A DNA stretch of 64,000 nucleotides from Gamarada debralockiae (taxonomy: Eukaryota > Ascomycota > Leotiomycetes > Helotiales > Hyphodiscaceae): assembly GCA_002803225.1 (NCBI GenBank), contig NXFV01001589.1:62001-126000 (forward strand), given 5' to 3'. Positions 44,790 to 58,000 of this stretch are shown piece after piece. Position numbers and translations under genes: made by a program. Positions within the stretch are counted from its first letter, which is position 1, and each line of letters starts with the position of its first letter. Below the pieces are notes generated by a model that did no database searches, had not been told where the DNA came from, and worked only from the letters and a program-made list of their open reading frames with translations.

Positions 44790-44954
44790 TTAGACTTTGT
44801 TGGTGCAAGGACGGCAAGTCTTCAGCTTGCAGTACTTGCACTCGAAGATATACCAGTGGGGCCCAGAATGACACATTGAGCAGACCCATTGGATGAGCGT
44901 CGACTCAGACTTGAGGAGGTTGAATGAGTGGTGACAATAGCCTGGGATGGCCAT
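44790..44954 (-). CDS. 54-residue cysteine-rich, probably zinc-binding protein
   Basis: A small frame reading MAIPGYCHHSFNLLKSESTL, then IQWVCSMCHSGPHWYIFECK, then YCKLKTCRPCTNKV and a stop. Spacing of Cys/His is regular: C-H-H near the start, then C-x2-C-H, C-x2-C and C-x2-C, as expected for one or two zinc sites. I recognise the pattern as a conserved-looking fungal mini-protein but cannot name a family. A candidate 55-nt intron (45000-45054, GTACGTAC..TTTTTAG) sits in the 5' leader. No ATG occurs in the upstream exon, which supports the start at 44954. The in-frame TAG inside that intron also limits the protein to this start. No signal peptide is present. Confidence 0.65.
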   Translation of the reverse strand: MAIPGYCHHSFNLLKSESTLIQWVCSMCHSGPHWYIFECKYCKLKTCRPCTNKV

Positions 44955-47900
44955 TTTGAAGGGAGCAAAAGTTGAGGAGACGAAGCTGGGAGCTGAACTC
45001 TAAAAACGCTTGGTCAGTGGAGATACATGATTTCTGGAAACGAATAGTACGTACCGATACTGTGGGAGAGGTGGGGGCAGAGCAGCAAGTGGAGAGCGAA
45101 TGTCTTTGAAATGGGCCAAGTAAAAGCGAAGTTGATGAGTGAATTTGCAAAGGAGTGCAGTGAATAAATAGACGATAGATAGGAATGACCAGTTCTAAAA
45201 GTGAAAAGAAGGATGTTGTTTGTCTCCAAGGTACTCCTCGTCAAGTTGCCTGCCGTATCAAACGGGGAAGAAGCAAAAAGAATACGAAGGTGCTAGGATA
45301 TCGTTGATAGAGGATTTGAAATTTAAAGTAGTCGACTGGGCAAAATCATAACCAACAAAACAAAGCAAAGAATGTCTTTGAGTTCCTTCTTGGAATATGT
45401 ATGTCTGTATGTTGTGTTTACCCGTCTACCATCAACGAAGCAGACAGCACAACGGAGGTATATACTCATAGGGACGGATTTTTGCATGGTGGATGAACCA
45501 GGACAAGGTACTCTCAACAATTGACGTTTGTAAATGCCCTTTCGTCATCGTTACCACGGACTAAGCAGACAAGGTACGGACAGGAGGAGGCATGGGGATT
45601 GGGGGGGACAGGGCTTAGGCCCATTGAGAAACCGACCGTCGCCGTGTACAAGCGAGCAACGGAGCAAATTATAGTTTGTGACATCTTGTTTTCTGTCTCT
45701 CTATAGACAGGCTACTTCTTTGGGGTATTTTCTAGTGTTATTATTAACTCGTTCGTCGCGCGGAGCCCGGAAGGACGTGCTATCCCTTGACTGCTTGCCT
45801 GGATAGCCTTACTCCTGATTTAAACGTTTGCTATGCGTGAGCCTCTGCGTCTATCATTTGGGTTTGTCTTGATTAATGTCTGATCGCCCTACTGACCATT
45901 GGTGCGCGGTTGTACGACTTTCAAGACGTGGATGCGCGGGAGGGTGTGGGCAAGGCGGACAGAGGTGCAGGGGGGAGCTATGGAGCGATGGAGCGGTGGA
46001 AGAGACAACGGCGAGCAAAGTCGGGTTCTTCCTTTCTTTTGATCTTACTACTTGTTTAGCTGGTACATTATCGGGAGGTCGGTTTGTCGGTTGGGTCCAC
46101 GGAAGCTTGCCGCTGGCTTGCTATGCTAGAAAACTGGGTTCGGGGATGGTCGTTGTTAGAGAACTTGTATGGCCCATATTCAAGTGTCGCCAGCTCGCCA
46201 GATTTGGACGAGGAAGACAGGTGCCACCTATAACTATGCGAAATGTGGTACAGATACAGTATTATTCAGGATCAGAACCTATCCATTTCTGCTGCAGCCA
46301 GGAAAGACTTCGATCGCCAAAATTCTGACTGTTTCAATCCCAAATAAGTCGCTACAAACACATTGAAATGGAATCTCTCTTGCAGTATGCATTCATTGCA
46401 TTCTTAATTTGAAGCTTATTAACTTTTTATTGATTCGTAATAAGAGGTTGGTTTGCAATAAAATTGAGAAGGCAGTGACTTCTTGACGCCTTAGAAATTA
46501 GGCGACATGAGGTCTTGGCCGCAGCGGAAGATATGTACATAAAAATGATTTGAGCCGGGATTAAATAGATTACACGGAGATAGCTTCTTTTTCCTCGTGG
46601 CTGTAAGGGTGGCAGACTGATTACAGGAGGGGTTTGAAGCTTGACGGCTCACCTGTCAAGGCCCTGGGTGGTTCATCAACGGGCTCTATTTTCTCGAACC
46701 TCAAGGGTCTTTCTCCCACACTCGATGAATTGGAAACTCTGGAAGATGCAGCCTTCTACTGTACAAAGAGACCAGAAACAATTGCCAGGATACAAGTTGA
46801 TGCCATAATCGCCGACCACTTTTGTAATACCACACAAACAATGAACACCCTCATCTCCTTTGCCAGGTGAATAGGGGCCAAGCTGGCCCAAACAAGCTAT
46901 AAAATACGCCGTTGAACCTTTTTTGAGGTTGAAGTCCAGTTCGAGGAAAGATCTTCACAATCACGGAGTATTGTTACGTAGGTAGCCCCGCCATCCAGGA
47001 AGGCCAAGACCGCTGGACAGGGTTTCTGCCCCCCCGGCATTACCCAAGACTTGGGAGTCGGGTATTAGGTGGGTAGTCAATCAGGAAAGGGAGACTTTGA
47101 TTCAAGAACCGCCTTGCTCTGCCGATCTCACACACTTTACTTCTAGAAGCGCCCCCTTCTATAGTAAGATGAATAATCTTATATTGCTGGATTACGAGGC
47201 GTCAGGCGATCACACGTTCGATCTGGAGTTCGCATAGGGATCTTAATGTCCATCATCAACGAAGCGGCTTGATGAAGCCTCATCCACCAATCTTCATATT
47301 CTGAGAACTGCTGTGCACTATACAGTAGTAATTCTCAGCTACCACAATTCTTGGCCTTGAATCTTAGACCTCCAGACCCTAGACCCTACCGTCTACCGCT
47401 CAAACCCTAAACCTGCCGAAGCCCGAGCCGTGTTCATATCGTATGAGCATTACTCGTATGATTCAGCACAAGCCAATCTATTTCAACCGCCTCAAACCGA
47501 GGCATATCAACGTCAAGATCGGCACAGTCAGATTTTGACGAAGGGGCTTCCTTCATGGCTTCAAGTCATTTTCTAGGTGCGACAGTCAGTCCGTGAACAA
47601 GTTCTGACTTATTTCGCTCTTGAGTCAATAAGTAAAAAGACGTCACCTTGAAGGTCTCATAGGCTATCTGTAAAATTGTTCTGAGCCTTTCAACGTCGGC
47701 GCGTACCGGCTTCTGAGACCCCTCCTATAAAATATCGCGTGAAATTCCACACCACCCCGCCGGCATCCACTAATGCAGCAGTCCCCAAAAGTGCATGAAC
47801 CCTCACTACTGTACGTACAGTAAAGCAGCCGCGTAACAATTCCCCGACGCAAGCCACTGCTTTGGGCTTGAACTGCCACTGTAGATTTTCAGTTCTTCAT

Positions 47901-48144
47901 CCAACATCCCTGAATGACAGGTGGAATTGATCCGGGAGTGATTTTCAGCTCGAGTGGGTCACTAGAAGTCCCTCCGTGTGTCGTCGAAGGTAGTCCTGGA
48001 AGTAGTCCTGGAAGGTACATCTTGCGGCTCTTTAATCGTCGGATGCATCCTTCCTTGAATCAGAGCTTGTTTCGCGACTTCATACCTCTTACCGCTCCGT
48101 ACACCGCATTTCCAGGTACTGCATGTAAAATGCGTTCCTACAGT

Positions 48145-48160
48145 AGTACCGTACGGTACT
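48145..48160. repeat. 16-bp perfect palindrome
   Basis: AGTACCGTACGGTACT equals its own reverse complement. A related but shorter palindrome (CTGTACGTACAG) lies near 47811-47822. No function is claimed. Confidence 0.7.
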
Positions 48161-48675
48161 TACCACTGCCAAGCCCTAGCCGTCCCAAGGTACCTCTTGT
48201 AACTTTTCAATCAAGATCGCAAAATGCCAAATGCATGGTGCGGCCACCAGGACAAGGAGACGAACCTCTAGCCTCACATGCACGACGACATATCAGGACG
48301 CCCTCTGAAACATCATGCACTCAACAACCACCTCTAGGATTCTCGTTCAAAGTTCAAGCGAAACCTTCTAACCGATCTAATCTCACTGGTGCGAATTGTG
48401 ATCCCGAGTATGAGGATTTGCAAAGTGACGAAGTCTATCCATATTCTAGCAAATCGAATATCTTCCAGCTGCCTTCTTCACACTCCAGGATGCCACTCCT
48501 GGCTTTTAACTGATATCGATGAAAGAGGCATGCTACTCTGCATTGAACACGTTTCAAGATAGCTGAGCTTTATCACTTTCATTAAACAGGCGCTTCTGAG
48601 TGCAGAAATGCCGATATCAAAGGATTCGATGACGTGAGAACTTATCCGGCAGAGAGATATAGTAGATCCTTCCTT

Positions 48676-48720
48676 TCGGCATCTCCATCAGCCTCGGCAT
48701 CTCCATCAGCTTCGGCATCA
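48676..48720. repeat. 18-bp short tandem repeat, about 2.5 copies
   Basis: The unit TCGGCATCTCCATCAGCC/T occurs twice in tandem, and a third partial copy TCGGCATCA follows. No coding frame spans it convincingly. Confidence 0.75.
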
Positions 48721-49693
48721 TCCGACAAAATCCATATGTGAAAAAAGACCGAATACTCACCAATCGCCGCGTTTTCATCCTAGGGCGTGCGTTGTATTTT
48801 GCCGTATCTCACCTCAACTCAACAGTGCAACCCCCTCCTCTCCCTAATCTCACCAGAAACCAAGATCTCGGGTCCCTTTCGCTCACGGGATCTCCACTCA
48901 AGCCCCATATCCAGCTCCAAAAAAACAAAACCAAAAGGTTACATTCCAGACTCCACCTGATATCACAGCGTTACTTTTCGGAGTAACACACGAGCGAGCT
49001 TCCACCAAACAAAACCTTAAAGTGACTGCTCTGCTGCTAAGATCGGTCATATTTTCACGCATTGTGATCATTTCTCGGGTCTGATAGCCCGATCAATACT
49101 ATCGTACGACTTTTTTCATGCCTTGACCTTGTAGCGCATGGGGGGATTACTTACCTTGCGTGGATCTTCCGATTCATACTGGTAGAGAGCCAAGGGTATC
49201 GTGTAAGTTGACGCAACTCTCGAGCCTCTCCTTCGGTCCTTCCAAGGTCTTGACGATCCCTCCCATCCCCCTCATGAACCATAATAGATGAAAACAAACT
49301 CGAAACTCTTAATCCGCATTCTAAAATCTAGCACCTAGAATTCTAAGTTCCGATCTCGCATCGCCCCTCACACCTAGAACTCTGTTTGTTCTCTAAAAGG
49401 GTAGCGTGCATGCATACATACAAGTACTTTCAAACCTTAATCTCCGTCATCTGGCCTCCAAAATCGGCACCTGCCCATCCGAATATCAAATATAATGTAT
49501 CATTTCGAGTTGAGAGGAAGTAGGTATCCGCGGTCCCCAAACCCTAGTTCCCAGTTGATTACCCCCCACAGATCAGCGGTGTGTGTTACCTTCCTTCCTC
49601 GGTCCCTCATCGGGATCCGCGCGAGAAAACGGTGTAGGTTGCCCGTTTTCATCCCCGGTGTATCGTGGTAGGAAGTGAGATGTGATACGATCC

Positions 49694-52600
49694 TTACAAA
49701 GCCCCTGAAGAGCCTTCGGGAACTGAGAACTTCCTCTCCTCGTCCGCCGAAGCTTCCACCTCCCCCATCGTCGCTTTGTCCTCGGCACTCTTGTTGAACT
49801 CATTCGTCTCCTTCTTGTGAAAGGTATGTGATTCTGAAAGGTTGACGGCGAGGAAGCTCTTCGGAAGTTTGACCCTATTGATTGTTAACTTTTCATCCAT
49901 TCCATCTGCAAGTAGTACGACTGAGGGATGCATACTTATGGAACTTCGCCCTCAACGTCTCAATGACCTTCTTCCAATCCTGATGCGCCGTCAAGCTACG
50001 TCTCGGCGCACAAGAGATACAGTGTTTGCTATCAAGCTGGACATCCAATGGATCGAAAGTGTGACAACCAGGGCTGATCGTGATTCGAATCGAATAGGCG
50101 TATTTGGCAACCTCGTCCGGATGGGCATCGGGAGGAGTTTTGTTCTCGGATTCGTATAGCTCGAAGCAAATCTGGGACAGGTAATCGAGCTCTGGAATTG
50201 CAGAGCGTTTGATCTTCGTCTCGATACCACCTTCAAGAATACAGTTCAGCAGAGTGTAGATGTGGGATTCTTTGGTGAAGTAGAAGAAGGATTTCGCTTC
50301 GTCGGAGGCCTGCATTTCTTCAAGATCTTGAACGATTTCCTACAGACCGGTCAGCCGTCTCTAAAGTTTATAGATCGAGCGCGGTATACCTTGAGCAGTG
50401 GAAGGGAAGTCAAAAGGCCAATCTCGAGTTTCTCGCTCTCTGTCATACCATATTCTTGTGGGCAGATAAAGTCGAAAAGAACCTTCGCTAGTTTGTACAA
50501 CTCCCTGAGCTTCTCGAGGCGAGCATCGGTCTTCGCTTTCGTTTGGCTGCTTCCAGTGTAGAGACGGAAATACTGCAACAGTTAGCTTTGTCTCCTTGCT
50601 TTGCAAAGGGTAACGAGCCTGCTCTGGTGGCTCCTCGGTGCCCTTGCCACCAATCATAACCGATGATCTTCTGAACATGCGTCGATGCAAGCTTTTGTTC
50701 GTGTCCGCCTTTTTGAACAGTACAGTCTGGCCTTGATCCACTAGGGCATCCTCGGAAACCCTCGGTTTGTCTATCTCCTTGTCGGATGATTTCGAGTCAG
50801 TAGATCTTGTCTCGGCTGCAATGGCCTCCTCTTCTTCCTCGAGGATACTCTTGCTCGGCGTGAATACCCATTCCAGGAACTGCCGGTTGTGGAGAGCGTC
50901 GAATTTCATCGTGTCGTATAACTCGGAAAACTTGCTCGGATCAACCTTGTCAGCGTCACAGAACTCGCTGAATAGCTTCTCCCATCGTTCTTTGAACAAC
51001 TCGGCGTCCTCACCACAGCACCATCGAGCTTGTATGCTGCTCGTGGCTGTGGCTTGGGACATAGATGAGCCCATGGAAGATGGATCCCCTTTCTCCTTAT
51101 CGCCCGGATTTGCGATGGCATTAAGAGATGAAGATGCACCACCGTACAGTTTACTGTAGTTGCGGCGCATGACTCTTCGGTGAAACTTCATCAATTGTAT
51201 CACGTACTTCTGCACGACGGACGGTTCTGGCAAAGTGGCAGGCCAAGCAAACTGCGGAGGCGGATCATTGCCCTGACGCAAGAGAGTCTTGAGCTTCTTT
51301 TTGACCTTGTCCATTTCGTCTTTAGCAGCGTTCGAGTCATCCAACAGATCCTTTCGAATAGTAATGAAGTCCGAAGGGAGATCTTTCTGATCAGTGAAAG
51401 AAGATGCCCAGATTTGTGCACTTGTAGTGACGCGGCGCTCAGAGCTACTGAACACATGCACCTCGTCGAGAACTTCCCTATTCATCAAAAGCAAGTCATT
51501 TCGCATGCTTTCTCCTAATTCTTGAGCTTGATACCGGGCTGAGTGTGTTGGCTCCCCGCCCCACTTGACGATAAGCTGTAATTTGTCTAGCACAAGGCTG
51601 TTTTCTGCTGCTGTGATCCGAGATAAGGTGACGCCCGAAACGGAGTTATGTCTTGTGGGTGATCTTCCCATGACTTCATCGTCAATGCTGTCTTCAGGTT
51701 TTGATTGCGATGCGGCTTCCTCCGTTGGCTTGGCTGGAGCTGGTACCTCGGACGCGGGTGAAACATCGGTTGGCTGTAATTCTTCTGGCTTCCTCTTTCT
51801 GAACATTGGCTTGATTTGGACCTTTGTACCAGTCCATCCTCCCTTCTTGGCAAGCACATTCCTCAATGTCCTCAGCTTCTCGCGGTCCTCAATACCCTCA
51901 CGCATCGCAACGTCAGTAGCTGCGATGACACTATCCAGGGCAGGTTCCCCTATCAACAAAACTTCTTCTTCGTGTCCTTTCAAGAGCTCAATAAATGGTT
52001 TCGTATGGAAAGTAAACTTATACTTTTGCTTCGGAGTACGATCTGCGTGGCGAATCACCGAGACCATTCCCTTCAGCTTCCAAGTATGCTTTGGTGCTGG
52101 AGGCGGCATCATCTCTTCCTTTGTGGCCGTTGGCGGTGGAGTGGAGGGTACCGTTGAAGGGGCAGTAGATGGAGCACTCGCGATTGGCAATGACACAGCC
52201 GGCGGTGGCAAGACAGGCGCAGTGGGTATACTTGGCAATTGCATCCCTTTATCGGCCCCAGGTGGTGAAGTTCTTGGTGTTGGGGCGCTCGAAATATCAG
52301 GGGACGCGGTTCCTGCTACCTTTTTGTTGATATGATGGTGGTAGTGATTTTGAAGTTTCGATATGCTTGGCGATTTGGAAAGAAGAGACTGCAAAGTTGA
52401 GCGATGGTTGTCTTTGAGACTGTTACTGATATCTCTTCTGTTGACAGGGCTCGACGTTCCATCAGAGCTACTGGGAGAGGTAATGCCACTGGGTAGCGTG
52501 CTTCCGAGTTGTTTCTGCTTTTCTCGAATAAACATCTCCCTCAAAATCCTCGAGCATTGATCGTAGTATTCTTCATTGTCCTTCACGAAACTCCAGCCAT

Positions 52601-54542
52601 TTACATCAATAACGTAACTTTTACCCTCCGCCCGTAATAGATCGAACCCACAAACACTTTGACCGAAGTATACGGCAATTCGGCTTGCCATGGCAGCTTC
52701 CTCCTTCGAAAGACTTGTAACGTATCGAATCTCTTTCCCGTGCGTGTTACGTCTGACCAAGCCGTCCACCACAGGGGATTTGCGAGTCTCAGCATGGCAG
52801 AAATTAGGCCCGACTGTGTACGCCTTCACGTCCTCGGCATTGTCGACTTTCATAAATTTTTCGTAAACATAACTGCTATCCGGCTCCAGGATTGCCCGCG
52901 GAACAGTCAAACCATCCACCCATTCGGAACTTTTGTTTCCTATCTTGCGGAATAGTTTTCGAGCACCGCCACCTTGACTTTTAGGATAGTAAATGCAAAT
53001 GTTGTGATCCTCCCCACTGACTGGTTTCTCCACAAAAGGCTTAGTCAATAAAGCACCATCAACACTCAGTATATCCCCATCGTCAAGAAGCTCGACCTTC
53101 CTGGGTGGAATCATTTGGCCCCCAGTACCGTCTTCTGGACCATCCAGTGTAACGCCAGTAGTGTCCTTAAGATGCTGAGCCATGTCCGCCGTCAAGATGC
53201 TTGGTCCCCCGTCTCTGTTCACCTCCAATCTTTTTGGGGTAGGGACTTGGATTTGGTCCAATATCCGAAGACAAATTCGGCGATCCCAAAGAATCTTCTG
53301 CATCGGAACGTCGTTGACGCAAAAAGGCTTGCGAGCTTTAACGTAAGCGATGGCCTTGTCCAAAGGGAAGCCGTCCGAGTAGAAGGATATTAAGAAGTCG
53401 CAAATTGGCCAGTTTTCAACGTCTTCGTCCAGGATGACTTTATCGCCAAAGACCACTACTTCGAATTCACCCTTCGAGATAAGACGATTCAAGATGTTTC
53501 GACTGGGTTTGCTTCGAGCTTTCACATCTAGAGCACAAACACCAATGACACCCCAGGGTGCAGGCTTTTCATCGTCTTTCTCGGAAAGAAGACCCCTTGC
53601 GCTGCTTGGACTGTGGCTACTGGCGCCAGTGCTGCCGCTGAATCTTCTCTTGGCCCGGCTTCTAGATCTGGTAGGCGGCTGAGATCGCGGCGTACCTTCT
53701 CCTCTTGAAGCAGCGTTCCGTCTCGCAATGTCAGAGGCATGAGCGGGAGTCTCTCTTGGAGTAAGGGAATGGCCATTTGTAGTCCCTCCGATGCTAAATT
53801 GATTTGCTGAAGAGGTTACCACGGATACAGCGGAGGTCGAAGTCTCTGGCTGTGAAAGTCCCAGCGTCTTAGTTGGAGATAATGTCCCAGATGCTGCTCT
53901 TGCAGTAGTACCAGTCTCTGACCCATTCGCAGATGCGGCGGAGCTCGGAGCACCTCCTGCTCTCACAGAGCTGAGGGAATACACGGAGGATACCGACATG
54001 CGCTTCAAATCCACCTCTGACATTGACGGCCTTGGACGCAACGCTGGGTCGGGCAGCTGCAAGTGCTTCGAATCTTCCGCCACCGTACCTGATGTCAATC
54101 TGGGAGTGTCGAAATCTTCCACCGCCATATCGTCTCTGCTTGTTTTTCTGCTCGGGCTTGTCGCTTGTTTCCAGAAGTCGGCCGTAAGTGGTATTCGCTG
54201 ACTGTACGTCGAGGAGGCTCTGGATCCTATGGAAGGTCTCGGATCAGGAGGGGGCATAGATATGCTGGCTCGTTCGGAATGGATGTCCGATGTGCCTGCC
54301 TCCGCATATCGACCCTTTCTGCTGGACGTAGAATTGGAGCTCGAAGCTGAAGATAAGTTGTGCGAGTTGGTTCGAGTCTTGAGTTTTGGAATGGAAAGAG
54401 GAAGAAATCTCTCAAGGTCTGGGTCTGGGTTGTTTGGTCGAGGAAAATAATCCACCGCTTGTGTGCTAGGATCATTGTTAGTTCCCACGAGCATCCCACC
54501 GCCATCAGTTTGTTCCATTGTGGGGCTGTTTTCGTCTTTCAT
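49694..54542 (-). CDS. ASP1: Diphosphoinositol-pentakisphosphate kinase Asp1/Vip1 (PPIP5K)
   Basis: A bifunctional enzyme that makes inositol pyrophosphates through its N-terminal ATP-grasp kinase and carries a C-terminal histidine-acid-phosphatase-like domain. In fungi it affects polarity, microtubules and phosphate signalling. Exons 54542-50619, 50572-50390, 50339-49936 and 49874-49694 give 1563 residues. The first 320 or so residues are Ser/Pro-rich. The kinase begins at about residue 330 ([20 protein letters not shown]) and includes [19 protein letters not shown]. The phosphatase domain starts near 829 with the RH-A-D-R-T-P motif. The C terminus resumes with [35 protein letters not shown] and [20 protein letters not shown]. 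The first intron (50573-50618) fits only as a GC-AG intron of 46 nt with branch GCTAAC. The others are GT-AG. Confidence 0.94.
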
Positions 54543-55079
54543 TTTGCAATCACAGCAGATCTAGATTTGCAGCTGTCGAAAAGGGGGAGATTCGAGTGAG
54601 GCATGATTTGGAAGGAGATCGTATTGGCGGTGGAGGCAATAGCAAAAGACATAATTAAGCTTGATCGAAGGGTCGGATTTTTGTTGCGCAACCCCACCCA
54701 ACCTATCAGGAATGACGTCCCTCGCGGGAAAGAGCCTTCACGGCGGGAGAGTCATGAAGGGGCGACATATCGGCCGAATGCGAGAGGATTATTGGCGATG
54801 CAATAGATTCAATACGAGCGCATTTGATGCGATATTTAGATGGAAGCGAAATAAACACAAATGAGGCTGACGAGGAGGAGAAGTTGATGTTTCAATAGAG
54901 CTGCTGTCGACCCCCACACCTTCCCCTTCATGACCAAGGCAAAGCAAGGATCATTTCGGCGGCATCAAAAAAAAGTTGACCGTTCCACAAAAAGAGAGTA
55001 CTTTTGGTACTTTGTGCAGCGAAGGTTCAACCACCACTCTAATATCCTATTTCAATTTCTGCATCTTGCAGATTTAGAA
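54543..55079. other. Divergent promoter region of ASP1 and UTP21
   Basis: The 537 bases between two divergent start codons hold both promoters. Short frames here have no family resemblance. Confidence 0.6.
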
Positions 55080-58000
55080 ATGCCTTCTGCGACGGTAGCC
55101 AGTGGTCGTGATGGCCCTGTCGTGAAGAGGCAGAAGCTCAATGGAGTTAATACGCCAAGAAGCAGTGTGCGAGAGTCGAGGATATTCACACCTTTTAGAG
55201 TACGTCGCAGAGTTTTTTGTAACTAGAAAAGGCGTTATACTGACTCTTTATAGACTATTGGCTTAGTATCTTCGACTTCTGTACCATTTACATCGATACC
55301 ACTTGGGAAAACGTCCTTCCAAATCACAACCTCGGTCGGAAAATGTCTGCAAACCTACGACCTCAAACGCGGCCTCAACCTGGTGTTCCTCACACGGCCA
55401 CAAACACCCGAAGATATAACTGCGACTATTGCATGGAAGGATCGAGTATTCGCAGCATGGGGAGGTTCAAATCAAGATGCGATCCAGGGTCTTTGGGTTT
55501 TCAAGCGGGGAAAGAAAATTGCAGAATTCGATCTTCCTGTAGACCTTCAAGAACCCGTCAAACAGATCCTAATATTTGGCACATGGATAGTGGGATGTTG
55601 CAGAACGAGGATTGAAGTATGGAAGTCCACAACGTACGAGCATTATACAACACTCTACCCCACAGCGGCGCAAAAGGGTGGAAATGAGCTTACTGGAGGG
55701 TTGTCCAATATGGCAACATATCTGAACAAGATATTTGCTGGAAGAAAAGATGGGAGTGTTGAGATTTGGAATGTTAGTTCGGGGAAGTTGATATACACAA
55801 TTCTGCCTCCTTCTGCAAACAGCGGTGCAGTAACTACTCTTCAACCCACACCAGCTCTGTCATTACTGGCAATTGCATATTCAGAAGGTCCCTTGGTGAT
55901 ACACGATATTCGAACAGATAGAACGATCATCCAGCTGAATGGTGGGACTTCTAAGTGTGCGATCACCTCGATATCCTTCCGAACAGACGACCTTGGCGCA
56001 GGGGAGGATGGAAGGAAGCCAGGAGTGATGGCTACAGCAGGTCCGGAGAACGGCGATGTCACATTTTGGGATCTCAATAAGGGAGGGAGGGTTATGGGCG
56101 TACTCAGAGGAGCGCACAATCCACCTCTAAACTCAGGCGCAACTGTAGGAGGCGGTGTAAGCAAGGTCGAATTTCTTCCGGGACAACCAGTGGTCGTTAC
56201 GAGTGGCCTTGACAACTCGCTAAAGTCTTGGATATTCGACGAGACTCCATTTTCTTCCATTCCTCGTATCCTGCACTCCAGAAGTGGCCATGCTGCTCCA
56301 GTCACAAAGCTACAATTCCTCCCAACAGACGCGGATGGTGCAGATGCGGGAGGCAAATGGCTACTGAGTGCAGGAAAAGATAGAAGTTTATGGGGATGGA
56401 GTCTGCGGCGAGATGGCCAAAGTACAGAACTTAGCCAGGGGAACATCAGGAAGAAGGCAAAGAAGCTAGGAATTCTAGCCAATGCCAGCTTGGCGAATGA
56501 GCCCAGTACTTCTATCGAGGATCTCAAGGCACCGGAAATTACGTGCATAGCCATGTCATTGAATCGAGATGGTGGAATGGGAGCGAATCCTGGCAGTGAC
56601 GCAATCTGGCAAAAAGGCTCACATAGCCGTAAGAAGCCTACAGATGCTACAGCAAGTGGTGTTACGGGATGGGAGAGCGTATTGACTGGTCACAAAGATG
56701 ATAAATATGCTCGAACATGGTTTTGGGGTCGGAAAAAGGCTGGAAGATGGGCTTTCGAGACTGGAGATGGAGGGAACGTTCGAAGTGTGGCCATTAGTCC
56801 TTGCGGGACTTTTGCTGTCGTGGGATCAGAATTGGGTGGTATCGATATGTACAATTTGCAATCCGGTCTGCATCGACAACGATTTCCTTCGAGGTTGACG
56901 CAAGCGCAGGCGAAGAAACTCAAGATTCAGCAGATCCAGGAAGCAGATGGGACTCTCCAAGTTCGTTCGACATCCAAAAGAACATTTCAGCCAGGGTTAG
57001 GAAAGCATACAAAATCAGTAACGGGGGTGGTTGTGGATTCGTTGAACAAGAACATCATTAGTTGTTCCTTGGATGGCAAAGTCAAGTTCTGGGATTTTGG
57101 AACGGGCAATCTTGTCGATGAGATGGATTGGCATCCAATGGCAGCAGTCACTGGAATGCGTTACCACGCGGCGAACGACCTGATAGCACTCACCTGCGAC
57201 GACCTATCCATCCGAATAGTGGATATCGAGACCAAGAAGACAATCAGAGAACTCTGGGGATGCCAAGGAGGCATCAATGATATTTGCTTCTCGAATGATG
57301 GCCGATGGATTGTTGCTGCATCGAAAGACTGCATTGTACGAGTTTGGGATCTGCCAACCGGTCATCTGATTGATGCGATACGAATGGCAACTCAATGCAC
57401 TGCTCTGGCATTTTCCGGTACTGGAGAATTCTTGGCCACCACCTGTGAAGATCAAGTTGGAGTCAACATCTGGAATAACAAGACGCTGTTTACGCATGTT
57501 CCTACTCGTCATATCTCTGACAATGAGATTGCGGAAGTTATTGCACCCACGGTGTCAGGTGAAGAAGGCCATGGTCTCATCGATGGAGCATTCGAAGACG
57601 AAGCAGATGACGTCGAGGATGTTGCGCCAACGTTGTCTCTGGATCAGTTAAGCACCGATATGATGACCCTCAGCTTAGTTCCCAAAAGCAGATGGCAAAC
57701 ACTTCTTCATATCGATCTGATCAAACAGCGCAACAAGCCAACAGAAGCGCCCAAACTTCCAGAGAAGGCCCCATTCTTCCTTGGCTCACTGGACAAGCCT
57801 AATGTAATCGCGAGTGCAGAGAAGAAGAACGCTGAGAGTGGTGTATTAGAGAGATCGAGGATCATGAAGATGGATCGTTTTGCTTCCGAAGGAGCATTTA
57901 CTGTTGCTCTGAGGTCGGGCGCTGAGACTCGCGATTGTATGTTCAACCCCCCCCCCCAAAACAACCCCCGGGCACCCTCAAGCAATAAAATTAACAAATA

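Larger units (their letters stand above)
44955..49693. other. 4.7-kb gene-poor stretch
   Basis: The left end contains the leader and promoter of the 54-residue protein, including a probable leader intron at 45000-45054. The rest has only scattered frames, the longest being 47914-48513 (+, 199 codons) and 45876-46328 (+, 150 codons). Neither shows domain features or fungal splice structure. A 16-bp perfect palindrome and a short 18-bp tandem repeat occur near 48.1 and 48.7 kb. The right end must hold 3' sequence of ASP1. Non-coding RNA genes cannot be excluded. Confidence 0.45.

Noticed and set aside
45876..46328. 150-codon plus-strand frame
   Set aside because: Low-complexity Gly/Arg-rich start, no recognisable family, unsupported by context.
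47914..48513. 199-codon plus-strand frame
   Set aside because: No domain, no splice-consistent neighbours, composition like the surrounding non-coding DNA, and it contains short direct repeats and a palindrome.
51565..52335. 256-codon plus-strand frame
   Set aside because: Lies antisense inside the ASP1 coding exon; its Ser/Gly/Ala-rich content mirrors the Pro/Ala-rich linker on the other strand.
55841..56554. 237-codon minus-strand frame
   Set aside because: Antisense shadow of the UTP21 coding exon.
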